Shown piece by piece: positions 35,374 to 43,609 of a DNA stretch of 56,458 bases. This DNA comes from Mesorhizobium sp. BR1-1-16. GTDB taxonomy: Bacteria; Pseudomonadota; Alphaproteobacteria; Rhizobiales; Kaistiaceae. A model generated the notes under the pieces. It was not told where the DNA came from, searched no databases, and saw nothing but the letters and a program-made list of their open reading frames with translations. The translations under genes and the position numbers were made by a program. Within the stretch, counting starts at the first letter, position 1. Each line of letters starts with the position of its first letter. The DNA lies in the NCBI RefSeq assembly GCF_020165495.1, contig NZ_JAIUIE010000019.1, positions 1 through 56,458 of the forward strand, in the 5' to 3' direction.

Positions 35374-36043
35374 AGGGATCTTCCAAAAAGGCGGCATAGT
35401 TGCCGAAGAGGCTGGGGGTTCCCCGGCGCTCAGGCTGTAGACAGCCAGCACTCCCATGGGGGCGACGAAGCCGCCCAGCGAAAGGAACCGAATTGCAGCA
35501 GGACGGGAGGGCTGGCGATTTCATGGTGATGCTCAGCCCTTGATCAAACGATCGAATTGCATGGTGCATTCGGCGCGGTGCTCCGCCACGACGCCCCAGT
35601 CGAGATAGACCAGCTTTTCCATCGTTTCGTGGGTGAGGTGTGCGGCGAGTCCCGGCGCCAGCTTCACGTCGGAACTGGTCGGGATATACTCGGTCGTGGC
35701 ATCTGCAGGATGTTCTGTGCGTCTGCCGAGATGGCTGACGATGCCGTTGGGGTTATCGACAAACCCGGTGCGGTTCAAAAGGCCTTTCTACGAACCGACG
35801 CTCTCGCCTTTGCGGCCCTCCGCCCTCGGTGCCTTCCGGGTTTAGCCATCTGAACAGGCATACCCTTAGATACAGTTGGTCACTGACACATGATGGAGTT
35901 GTTGAGCGACTCGCTACCCTGACCAACTTTCGTAGTATGGTCGAACTTCTCAGCCCTGCGAAACGGCGGTGAAGCTCTCTCCGCCATGATTTGAATTTCA
36001 AAAAGGCCGAAATTCTCCAAAGCCGCTCAAGGGGTCGGTGAGT
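35374..36043. other. Gene-poor stretch with an unassigned 81-codon frame
   Basis: The only notable frame is on the minus strand, 35533-35778, whose product ends LVYLDWGVVAEHRAECTMQF plus DRLIKG. It has protein-like composition but I do not recognise the family and its start looks truncated; it may be another mobile-element scrap. The rest of the stretch shows nothing identifiable. Confidence 0.35.
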
Positions 36044-37435
36044 TCACCTATGGCTTTCGAAAGTTGCCTCATGCAATTCGGTGGCTGCGCGATGTCCCGA
36101 CCTGACGGCACCCTCTATCCAGGCTGAATAGTCCGACGTGTGCTCGCCCGCAAAGTAGATACGACCCTCGGGCGAGGCGATATTCCCTTGCCAGCGGAAG
36201 AGATCACCAGGCTGCGGGATTCCATAAGCGCCGCCAGCCCAGGGATCGAGCTGCCACGAATAGCTGGTTGATTCCTGCACATGACGGCTCGCTCCGGGGA
36301 AGGCTTTTTCGATCTGTCCCATTGCCCATTGGGCCCGAGCCGGCTCGTCCATTGCGTCCAGTTCGGCGGCCCGCTCACCTTGCTGATAAAACTGAAGTAC
36401 TCCGCTGCCATCGTCGGCGGACCATCGCGGGCTCCAGATTTCTGCGCCCGTATCGAGCTGGGCGAACCCGCTCAGCTGTTCAGACTCCCAGAAACGGGCT
36501 GACATCTTGAACGCCACCTTGGTCGCCTTGGTGTAGCGAATTTCGGCCAGGATCTGTTGCTTTGCGGGGCTAAGCGCTGGCTCGAACCGGACGCGGCCCA
36601 GAACTGAGAATGGGACCGTGCAGATGAGTGCATCTGCGGTCATTATGGCCTTCGGCCTTGCCCCTGCGACGGCAATCTCGATGCGGTCGGCGAACTGCAC
36701 TACGGACCGAACCGGTGAGTTGAGCAAGATCGGGCCGCGTAGTTGTGCGGCAATGGCGGCCGGCAGGCGGTCATTGCCACCCTCGATAACCGACAAGCTT
36801 TCACGATCATAGGTCGCGAGGACGCGGGAGAGCATCAGGGGCGAAATGGCGGTCGGGAAAGCGCCGAGGGTAAGCAACTTGATGGCTCCCGGCGACAGAC
36901 CCTGCGCGGCAAGGTGATCGACGATGCAGAGCCGGTCAAGGTGAGCCAGCGCAGATGGTGGCCATGCGGGCGTGTCGATTACCTCTGCCGCCACGAGCTT
37001 TTCAACGTTCTCCAGCACATGCGTCTTGATCAGGCCAGCATATCCCAGCGCCTTCTCCTCCGGCGGCAAATCGACCGTCGCGGCCAAGTCCGTCTTGGAG
37101 TCGATGACCCAGCGTTTGCCGTCGATCAGCACGATGTTTTTGAGGCCGGCCGGATAGAGCGGCCTGGTGGCAAGCCCCATCTGATCTATGTAGTCCCACG
37201 TCCAGCGATGCGACCGGGGAATTCGACCTGCCCCGGCCTCCGCCATGGGTGCGCCGTCTCGTGCGCGTTGCGTATGAACCCGACCGCCAATCCGACGCCG
37301 GGCCTCGACAATCTGGACATGGTGACCGGCCCGCTCAAGCTCGAGCGCCGCCACGAGGCCACTCATACCAGCACCAACGACAATGACCGTCTTAGGGTCT
37401 GTTGTCGGGGCTAGCCGTGGAGGTCCCGCTAGCAT
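36044..37435 (-). CDS. Flavin-containing amine oxidase
   Basis: The 463-residue protein has an FAD-binding dinucleotide motif (VVGAGMSGLVAALELERAG), the following EARRRIGGRVHT block typical of monoamine oxidase-type flavoproteins, and the C-terminal FAD contact GRIYFAGEHTSDYSAWIEGA. It oxidises a primary or secondary amine or an L-amino acid with release of hydrogen peroxide. No TAT or Sec signal is clear. It lies downstream of an SDR gene on the same strand; a divergent Lrp-type regulator lies beyond. Substrate unknown. Confidence 0.88.
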   Translation of the reverse strand: MLAGPPRLAPTTDPKTVIVVGAGMSGLVAALELERAGHHVQIVEARRRIGGRVHTQRARDGAPMAEAGAGRIPRSHRWTWDYIDQMGLATRPLYPAGLKNIVLIDGKRWVIDSKTDLAATVDLPPEEKALGYAGLIKTHVLENVEKLVAAEVIDTPAWPPSALAHLDRLCIVDHLAAQGLSPGAIKLLTLGAFPTAISPLMLSRVLATYDRESLSVIEGGNDRLPAAIAAQLRGPILLNSPVRSVVQFADRIEIAVAGARPKAIMTADALICTVPFSVLGRVRFEPALSPAKQQILAEIRYTKATKVAFKMSARFWESEQLSGFAQLDTGAEIWSPRWSADDGSGVLQFYQQGERAAELDAMDEPARAQWAMGQIEKAFPGASRHVQESTSYSWQLDPWAGGAYGIPQPGDLFRWQGNIASPEGRIYFAGEHTSDYSAWIEGAVRSGHRAATELHEATFESHR

Positions 37436-37574
37436 GGCAACACCCTTCCCAGACCTGGCTGCGTTTGAGACCTAGATGTTGTCTTTCCACGACCCATGGG
37501 TATTGGCGCGCTGCGCAGCAGCGAGCATATTATTCCGCAGTCTCGATCGCGTTCCGACCTCATCTCTGCACCGC

Positions 37575-38348
37575 TCACCATGGCAGGCGATCGTCGCCAA
37601 AAAAGAAGCCTCCGGTCGGACCATTCGCCGCGAGGCTGGCGTAGTGAACGGCAATTTCGGCGCCTTCCTGAGCGCTCATATCTGCCTCATCGCCACCCAT
37701 GTCGGTTCGCAGCCAACCGGGGTGAACCGCGTTTATTTTAATGGATGTGCCCCGCAGCTCTTCCGCCAGAAGAATGGTGAAGGCGTTGAGCGCTGCCTTT
37801 GAGGTGTTGTAACCAAGAGTACGGTTGAGATAGACCGGCGAGGCCGGGTCTGACATGTGCGACAGCGATCCCCTAATGCTGGACACATTGACGATCTGGC
37901 CGGCCTCCGAGCGCTTGATGAGCGGCAGCAAGGTCTGGGTGAGAAAAACCGGGGCGAAAAAATTGACCTCGAAGATGCCTCGTACCGTCTCGGATCGGGC
38001 ATCGCTTGGAGGCTGATCCGGGGCCAGGGCGCCCTCGCCGCCGTCGACCAGGATACCGGCATTGTTGATCAGGATATCCAGCCGCCCATGCAGGCTTTCG
38101 ATAGCTGTGTAGGCCGCTTGGTGGTCAGCCGCGCTGGTAACTTCGAGTTTTAAGGCCGAGACATCGAAGCCTTCCCGAAGCAGGCTCTCTGCGGCTGCTT
38201 CAGCCTTGGCGATGTCGCGCGCAGCGATAATGACATGAGCGCCCTTGATGGCGAGCTGGCGACTGGTTTCCAGCCCGAGGCCGCGGGCCCCGCCGGTTAC
38301 CAAGGCAACATTGCCCACCAGCGATTTGGTTTTGAGGATCCTGGCCAT
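37575..38348 (-). CDS. Short-chain dehydrogenase/reductase (SDR)
   Basis: This 257-residue classical SDR has the cofactor motif TGGARGLGLE, the NNAG motif (ILINNAGIL), the catalytic Ser in VNVSSIRGSLS and the active-site YNTSK (Tyr-x3-Lys). RDIAKAEAAAESL after the second strand suggests NADP(H) preference. I chose the Met at 38348, with GGAAG a few bases upstream. The amine oxidase gene follows about 140 bases downstream, so the two may form a short catabolic unit. Confidence 0.88.
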   Translation of the reverse strand: MARILKTKSLVGNVALVTGGARGLGLETSRQLAIKGAHVIIAARDIAKAEAAAESLLREGFDVSALKLEVTSAADHQAAYTAIESLHGRLDILINNAGILVDGGEGALAPDQPPSDARSETVRGIFEVNFFAPVFLTQTLLPLIKRSEAGQIVNVSSIRGSLSHMSDPASPVYLNRTLGYNTSKAALNAFTILLAEELRGTSIKINAVHPGWLRTDMGGDEADMSAQEGAEIAVHYASLAANGPTGGFFFGDDRLPW

Positions 38349-38722
38349 AGTGCTTCCTTTATTTTCTACTCGCGACTGTTCAGCCCGCAGCGGGCACATC
38401 TAGGAGTGATTGTTTTTCTTGTCCCACGGATCTGACGTCCCACGGCCCCGCCACGCCGGCGACGATGATCTTCTTCGGGCTCTCCGTCTGCTTAAGCTTT
38501 GGGGACAATAACGGCATGGCAGCACTCTTCCCTCGAGCACGTGAAAACGCGCCTCGCGTTTCTCTGATCTTGTTCTGCAAGCCCACCTCTCGGTGCGGAC
38601 TATCACCGACCGCGGCGTTGCATCTATGCCTTGCTTTTAGCGCGCAACGACCCCAGAAAGGTGCTAAAGATGGAAGTTATGGAGCCAATCTTTGGCAGCA
38701 TTGGCGTTTTATAGACCGAATA
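38349..38722. other. Divergent promoter region between SDR and Lrp-type genes
   Basis: This stretch of about 370 bases has no convincing gene. It must carry the promoters of the SDR/amine oxidase genes and of the Lrp-family gene. No clear Lrp operator could be picked out by eye. An open frame runs from 38465 into the Lrp gene but shows no family similarity before 38723. Confidence 0.4.
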
Positions 38723-39223
38723 ATGGACACTTTGACCAAACCGCTCCTGGACTCGATCGACCTAAGAATTCTCCGGGAGGTCCAGAACGACGCCCGCATT
38801 GCCAATATCACTCTCGCCGATCGCGTCGGGCTCTCGCCGTCTCCCTGCTCGCGACGCGTGAAACTGCTTGAGGAGGGAGGCGTTATCGAAGGCTACCGTG
38901 CCGTCCTCAACCGTCCCGCCGTCGGACTAGGTCTCACGGTGTTTGCCGGGGTGCGCGTCGAACGTCACGCGCAAGACCAGGCCGACGCCTTTGTAGATGC
39001 CGTCCTCTCTATGCCCGAGGTCGTCGCATGCCATTTGATCTCGGGCGACGTCGATTTCCTGATCGAAGTCGTCGTCCCTGACATGGCGACCTATGAGTCA
39101 ACCATCCTGCGGCAGCTCCTCTCGTTGACTGCTATCCGCGACATCCGCTCGAGTTTTGCCATGCGTAGCTACAGGGCTGGCGGAGCATTGCCCCTGTCGC
39201 CCGCGAGACCTTCAAAGACCTGA
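38723..39223 (+). CDS. Lrp/AsnC-family transcriptional regulator
   Basis: The 166-residue protein has the AsnC-type winged helix (LLDSIDLRILREVQNDARI, then ADRVGLSPSPCSRRVKLLEE) and a C-terminal RAM ligand-binding domain (VVACHLISGDVDFLIEVVVP). It probably senses an amino acid or amine. It is divergent from the SDR and amine oxidase genes, so control of their expression is the likely role. I chose the ATG at 38723 because the longer frame upstream has no similarity. Confidence 0.88.
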   Translation: MDTLTKPLLDSIDLRILREVQNDARIANITLADRVGLSPSPCSRRVKLLEEGGVIEGYRAVLNRPAVGLGLTVFAGVRVERHAQDQADAFVDAVLSMPEVVACHLISGDVDFLIEVVVPDMATYESTILRQLLSLTAIRDIRSSFAMRSYRAGGALPLSPARPSKT

Positions 39224-39450
39224 ACTTCGCGCAATCGATTGCAAGGCCGGAGACCGCGTTCGCGCGACTAGCCCTCGGACTGTTGCACCACGCGGGCGGG
39301 ATTCCCCGGCGAGGACGTGCGTCAATCGTGTCCAGGCGACCTTGGTCACTGCATGAACACAGTAACAGGCCGTAAAACGCCGCTCGGAGTTGCTCTCTCG
39401 CGCGGCGTTCTAGATCGCCCCACTACCTGGAAGCAGATCGGACCATGCGC

Positions 39451-39864
39451 TTAGCCTTCGAGATGCTTCTTGAAGCGCAGCGTGTCGAAATACTCGCTGA
39501 AGTAGACGATCTGGCCATCCTTGGCCTCGACCCGGACAATATAGATCTGATCGAAGGACTTGCCGTTGGCGCTCATTTTGCCGGTGGCCACATATTCGGC
39601 GACGACCGCATCCCGGCCGGCCAGCTTGTGGACAGTCACTTCGCCGATTCTGAGGTCGTCGATCAGCGACCTGAACCACGTCATGCCGGCGAGGATCGCT
39701 TTGCGGCCTTCGCGCTTGGTGGGCGCATCAAAGGTGCCGGCGTAGGGCAGCTCGAAGACGGCGTTTTCGGCGAACAAGGCCGCCCAGGCGTCGAGATCGC
39801 GAGGGAGACGGTCGAGCGAACGCAACAGAAGCTCTTCAGCGTTCAGGGTCTTTACGTCGGTCAT
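39451..39864 (-). CDS. NTF2/SnoaL-like protein
   Basis: The 137-residue protein has the NTF2-like pattern: N-terminal helix (LLLRSLDRLPRDLDAWAALF), AENAVFELPY, FRSLIDDLRIGEVTVHKL and a last strand block (DGQIVYFSEYFDTLRFKKHL). The family includes isomerases, dehydratases and binding proteins; the activity here is unknown. It is a monocistronic gene beside a LysR gene that is divergent from another NTF2-like gene, so both may serve the same process. Confidence 0.8.
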   Translation of the reverse strand: MTDVKTLNAEELLLRSLDRLPRDLDAWAALFAENAVFELPYAGTFDAPTKREGRKAILAGMTWFRSLIDDLRIGEVTVHKLAGRDAVVAEYVATGKMSANGKSFDQIYIVRVEAKDGQIVYFSEYFDTLRFKKHLEG

Positions 39865-40000
39865 AGCAGGTTCCTTTCGTTCACGTGCCAGACCGAGATG
39901 GCGTGGAAAGAGAGCCCTGTTCAGCTAGATAATCTGGAAACACTGATCATCCCTATGGATAATCAGATGCCAGATCACCCTCTTAATTCGCCGAAATCGA

Positions 40001-40927
40001 TTAATCGCCGACAGCCAGTGCGCGGCGGACATCCACGCGCGCGAAGATCTGGGCGACCCACTCGACGAACACGCGCAGTTTCGCATTGAGGTGGCGGTTC
40101 GATGGATAGACGACGTAAAGCGGGTGATAATCGCGCGTCCAGGCATCGAGAAGCGGGACGAGCCGTCCATCATCCAGATAGGGCTGTGCGGCGAAGCGGA
40201 AGGTTTGGCCGATGCCGAGACCTGAAAGCAGCGCCGTCAGATGCGCCGTGCTCTCATTGACCGCGACACTGTAGCGGTAGTCGATCTCGATCTTGTCCAC
40301 GCCCTGCTCGAAACGGAGCGGAAAGACCTTACCCGTCAGCGCGGAAAAGTAGGTCAGGAGCTGGTGGCCCGTTTCCAGTTCGCGAGGGTGCGAGGGAACC
40401 GCGCGCTCGGCGAGATAGTCGGGCGAAGCGCAGGTCACATAATCCAGTTCGCAGATGCGCCGGCCGATCAGGGAACTGTCGTCGAGCGCGCCACCCCGGA
40501 TGACGCAATCGACGGCGTCGCTGACAAGGTCAATCGGCCGGTCGTTCACGCCGAGATAGACTTCGATGTCCGGATAGCGCTGCCGAAACTCGGGCAGCGC
40601 CGGAATGAGGATCCGGTTGGCGAGCAGAGAACCGATATCGACGCGCAATTTGCCCTGGGGCTGCGCCTTGGTCCGTCGCGCCGCCTGATCCATGTCGTGC
40701 AGCTCGTCGAGCAGGCGAAGGGCACGCTCATAGTACTCAGCGCCATCGGCCGTGACGGTGACGGATCTCGTCGTGCGCTGGATCAGCTTGGTGTCGAGAT
40801 GATCCTCGAGATCGGAAATGAGCTTGCTGACGGTGGAGCGCGGCAGGCCGAGCAGGTCGGCAGCTCTGGCGAAAGTGCCGGATTCAGCGATCCGAACGAA
40901 TGTGCGCATCGCGAGAAGCTGATCCAT
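40001..40927 (-). CDS. LysR-family transcriptional regulator
   Basis: The 308-residue protein has the LysR HTH (MRTFVRIAESGTFARAADLL, then STVSKLISDLEDHLDTKLIQ) and a full effector-binding domain with VYLGVNDRPIDLVSDAVDCV. It is of the subgroup often annotated as DsdC/YafC-like LysR activators. It is divergent from an NTF2-like gene, with 122 bases between, so that gene is the likely target. The effector is unknown. Confidence 0.88.
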   Translation of the reverse strand: MDQLLAMRTFVRIAESGTFARAADLLGLPRSTVSKLISDLEDHLDTKLIQRTTRSVTVTADGAEYYERALRLLDELHDMDQAARRTKAQPQGKLRVDIGSLLANRILIPALPEFRQRYPDIEVYLGVNDRPIDLVSDAVDCVIRGGALDDSSLIGRRICELDYVTCASPDYLAERAVPSHPRELETGHQLLTYFSALTGKVFPLRFEQGVDKIEIDYRYSVAVNESTAHLTALLSGLGIGQTFRFAAQPYLDDGRLVPLLDAWTRDYHPLYVVYPSNRHLNAKLRVFVEWVAQIFARVDVRRALAVGD

Positions 40928-41049
40928 CGTCCCACAGTCCTGCCGCGATTATGCAATAGCGTGGATTAAGAAATCATATTTCGCATCTTTGTGCAAAAAT
41001 CAGAAGGCGTATCTCCGTGTCACAGCCTAACCCATGGAAGGACACGCTG

Positions 41050-41430
41050 ATGAAAAACGCTACCCAGCTTCTCGAAGCCTATCTCGCGAACATCCAGGAT
41101 CCGGCCGCTGCGGCACGCCTTTTCGCAGATGACGGCATCCTGGAATTGCCAACCATAAACGCCCGCGCCCAGGGCCCGGAAGCCATCGAGACGTTCATCG
41201 CCGGCCTCCTCGTCAGGGTTCCCGACTTCCGGTTCAAGAACATCGACATCTCGATCCGGACCGAAGACCAGGCGTTCGGCGAATATCAGGTCGAAGCCCT
41301 CGTACTCGCCACCGGCAAGACTTACAAGCAGACCTATGCTGGCCGGCTCGTCGCCAAGGACGGGAAGATCAAGCTGCTGCGGGAGGCGCTCGATACGCTC
41401 GCGGCATCGCAGGCCTTCAGCAAGGATTGA
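41050..41430 (+). CDS. NTF2/SnoaL-like protein, divergent from LysR
   Basis: The 126-residue protein has the SnoaL-like layout: helix LLEAYLANIQDPAAAARLF, then ADDGILELPT, VPDFRFKNIDISIRTED and a final strand KIKLLREALDTLAASQ. I chose the ATG at 41050, preceded by GGAAGG at about eight bases; a GTG at 41017 adds 11 residues. Divergent placement next to a LysR gene suggests LysR control. Function unknown; a role in steroid- or polyketide-like substrate turnover or detoxification is possible by family. Confidence 0.78.
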   Translation: MKNATQLLEAYLANIQDPAAAARLFADDGILELPTINARAQGPEAIETFIAGLLVRVPDFRFKNIDISIRTEDQAFGEYQVEALVLATGKTYKQTYAGRLVAKDGKIKLLREALDTLAASQAFSKD

Positions 41431-42038
41431 GGGTGCCGAGGCGGGCGAGGTCACCGTTCGCGGACGAGCGCCCGCCTTATCTATATTCTCTCCGATGTAG
41501 CCAAACCCAGTTCAAGAAGGGTGTCCGGCTTTTTAGTCAAACAACTCGTAGCGTCTCCTTGACGGAAGGGGGCTCGCGGCACCCCGTCTGTCGCCGGGCG
41601 ACGCCGTCGTCATGGACAATCTTGGCAGTCACGAGGGCCGCCGCATGCTTGGCGCGAGCGATGGGTTGGACGATGGTGCGATGTCCAAGAAGTGGCGGCC
41701 GCTTGGGATGACGTGTGAGCGGCTGCTTTCGCTACTTTGTAAATTCCCCTCGATAGTTGCCTTCGGCCGAACCGCTGTTGAAGGGCAGCTATCGCGCCTC
41801 GCGGTTCTAAAAGCAGATAGTCTACTTCCGGCCCCCAAAGCGACTTTCACGTCACGCGTGCGGATGGCCGCTTCGCGCCCTCAATGTCGGTGGCTACCAC
41901 TTACATCTCGGCACAAGCAGACGTTCGTATTCGCGCCCAGGCCCCCTCGATCGCCACCTGTCACTTTGCGGACAGGCGGGCGCGGAGGCTGTCGCTCGCC
42001 CGAATGTTCGGCGCCAGCCTAGCGGGGCTCCCCACACC
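41431..42038. other. Gene-poor stretch holding an IS630 scrap
   Basis: No intact gene is seen. The IS630-type fragment in its first half is listed separately. The rest has only short frames without similarity. Confidence 0.4.
41588..41650 (+). mobile_element. IS630-family transposase fragment
   Basis: One frame reads LSPGDAVVMDNLGSHEGRRM, which matches the segment of IS630-family DDE transposases around the second catalytic Asp (VVMDNLGSH). Similarity is lost on both sides within a few dozen bases. It is a scrap left by insertion and decay. Confidence 0.55.
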
Positions 42039-42926
42039 CTATTTCTGCTTGCCGGCCAGTTTCTCCAGTTGCGGCACAGCCGCACGGATCACAGTGAGCG
42101 TGTCTTGCGCGGCGAGCGCGGTGATCTCCGCGCCGAGCTTGCCGCGCACCTTTGTCGCGTGCGACGCAATCTGGCTGGCGTTGAGCAGTTGTGTGATCAG
42201 CGGGTCCCACGGCCCTACCGGCCCGTGATCGGTGAGACCACCCCCGTCCTGGATCACACCGAAAATAATCCGAACCGCCTCCGCGAAATCCCGTCCCAGA
42301 TGCGGCGGCTTGGGGAAGCTACCTTGCTGGTAAATGGCGATGGCAATGCCATCGGTTCCCGCCGGCACATGCAGCGTCGAGTTGCCCACCGGCATGATGC
42401 TGTCGTTGAGCACCCATTGCGAGAACGGCTCGGGCACCGAGAGCACATGCCCCTTGGCAACCAACGTCTGTGCCGAAGCGGTCGGCACCACGCCGATGAC
42501 GTTGGCGTCGGCGGTGAGCGAGGGATCGCTGATGACGTCGACGAAGGTGTCGTCGATGAAGGTGCCGAGATTGGCAGAGAAGGCGTCGTCGATGATCGCC
42601 GACCCGCCGTCGATCCCGCCTGGGCCACTGATCGGGAAATACCAGCCGGTCACCGTCCGCGCGTTCGCCGAGGAAGGGATGTCGAAGGCCACGGGCGGCC
42701 GTACCACACCGGTTGTGCCGTCGGTGTCACTCCAAAACAGCAACTTGGCCATGCCGTTGCCGCCGCTGTTCGGCAGCGTGTAGGGCAGCTCCGGAAAGTA
42801 AGGCGGGCTGTAGGGCGTGTCGCCGCCAGAAGAAGGCGCCAGCGAAAGCTCGGCGTTGGCGTTGCGCGGTTGGCGATGATGGCCGGCCGGCAGGTACATT
42901 TTATAGTTTGCTGTAATATGAGCCAT
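42039..42926 (-). CDS. Protein of unknown family
   Basis: This 295-residue protein has no motif I recognise. It has no signal peptide or membrane segment, begins MAHITANYKMYLPAG, has a Pro/Ser/Gly-rich stretch at about 25-55, then mixed beta-type sequence (LLFWSDTDGTTGVVRPPVAF, TGWYFPISGPGGIDGGSAII) and a final charged helix. The ATG at 42926 is preceded by GGGAGAGG. The start MAHITANY- and the WYFPI segment could be used as search anchors. It is flanked by an IS scrap and an AT-rich region, so recent acquisition is likely. Confidence 0.65.
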   Translation of the reverse strand: MAHITANYKMYLPAGHHRQPRNANAELSLAPSSGGDTPYSPPYFPELPYTLPNSGGNGMAKLLFWSDTDGTTGVVRPPVAFDIPSSANARTVTGWYFPISGPGGIDGGSAIIDDAFSANLGTFIDDTFVDVISDPSLTADANVIGVVPTASAQTLVAKGHVLSVPEPFSQWVLNDSIMPVGNSTLHVPAGTDGIAIAIYQQGSFPKPPHLGRDFAEAVRIIFGVIQDGGGLTDHGPVGPWDPLITQLLNASQIASHATKVRGKLGAEITALAAQDTLTVIRAAVPQLEKLAGKQK

Positions 42927-43609
42927 GGAACCTCTCCCGTTCGGATCCTGCATAGATCTTCATCGAAAACGAAGTTTTCCAGTCGCAGATGACGCGATAC
43001 CGAGAAACCCGGCCCGTCAATAAAAATCGATTGATCTCAAGTTAAATCTTGACATGGCCGGCGTCAATTGCATGTGCCGATGTCAATGTAAATGGTTGTA
43101 TTTGATACGTTATCTATTTTTTCAAGATAAGTTCTGGTCAATATCGGTGCATATTCGATCAAATATGAGATGAATCTTGACGCAACCGCCTGCAACGCAG
43201 GATCCCGTCAATTTCGAGCCGATCAGCTCTGCTGAGGCGAATTAGTCGAAATTACCCGCGTTTTCAGCAGGATCATCAATCGCCTGAGTTTGATGTCGGC
43301 TCTCCAAAGGAGCGTCCCTAAACTGCAGTTCCGCTCGCGGTCACATACTGGATGCTTAGGCGCGCTCTTAACCGGATCTCCCTTTGGCGCGAAAACGACG
43401 ACCTCAATCCCGCTTTAGTTGTCCGCAAGACTACCCGTTGCTGAAATGGACGTCACTTCGCATTGCGCCTTGATTGGTCCGCTGTTGGCCCCAGGACAGT
43501 AAATTCGCCCCGCCGCCTGTTTGGCAGTTGCCTTTTCAAATCGGTCGTCGTCGAGACGGTGGTCCTTGGCGAAGGCAGACCTTCCGCTAAACGTGGTGTC
43601 GTGTGTTCG
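42927..43609. other. AT-rich intergenic stretch
   Basis: About 680 bases without a convincing gene. The part from about 43010 to 43190 is clearly richer in A and T than the surroundings (runs such as TATCTATTTTTTCAAG) and may hold the promoter of the unknown gene to the left. Frames on the plus strand past 43463 are shadows of the membrane enzyme gene. Confidence 0.4.
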
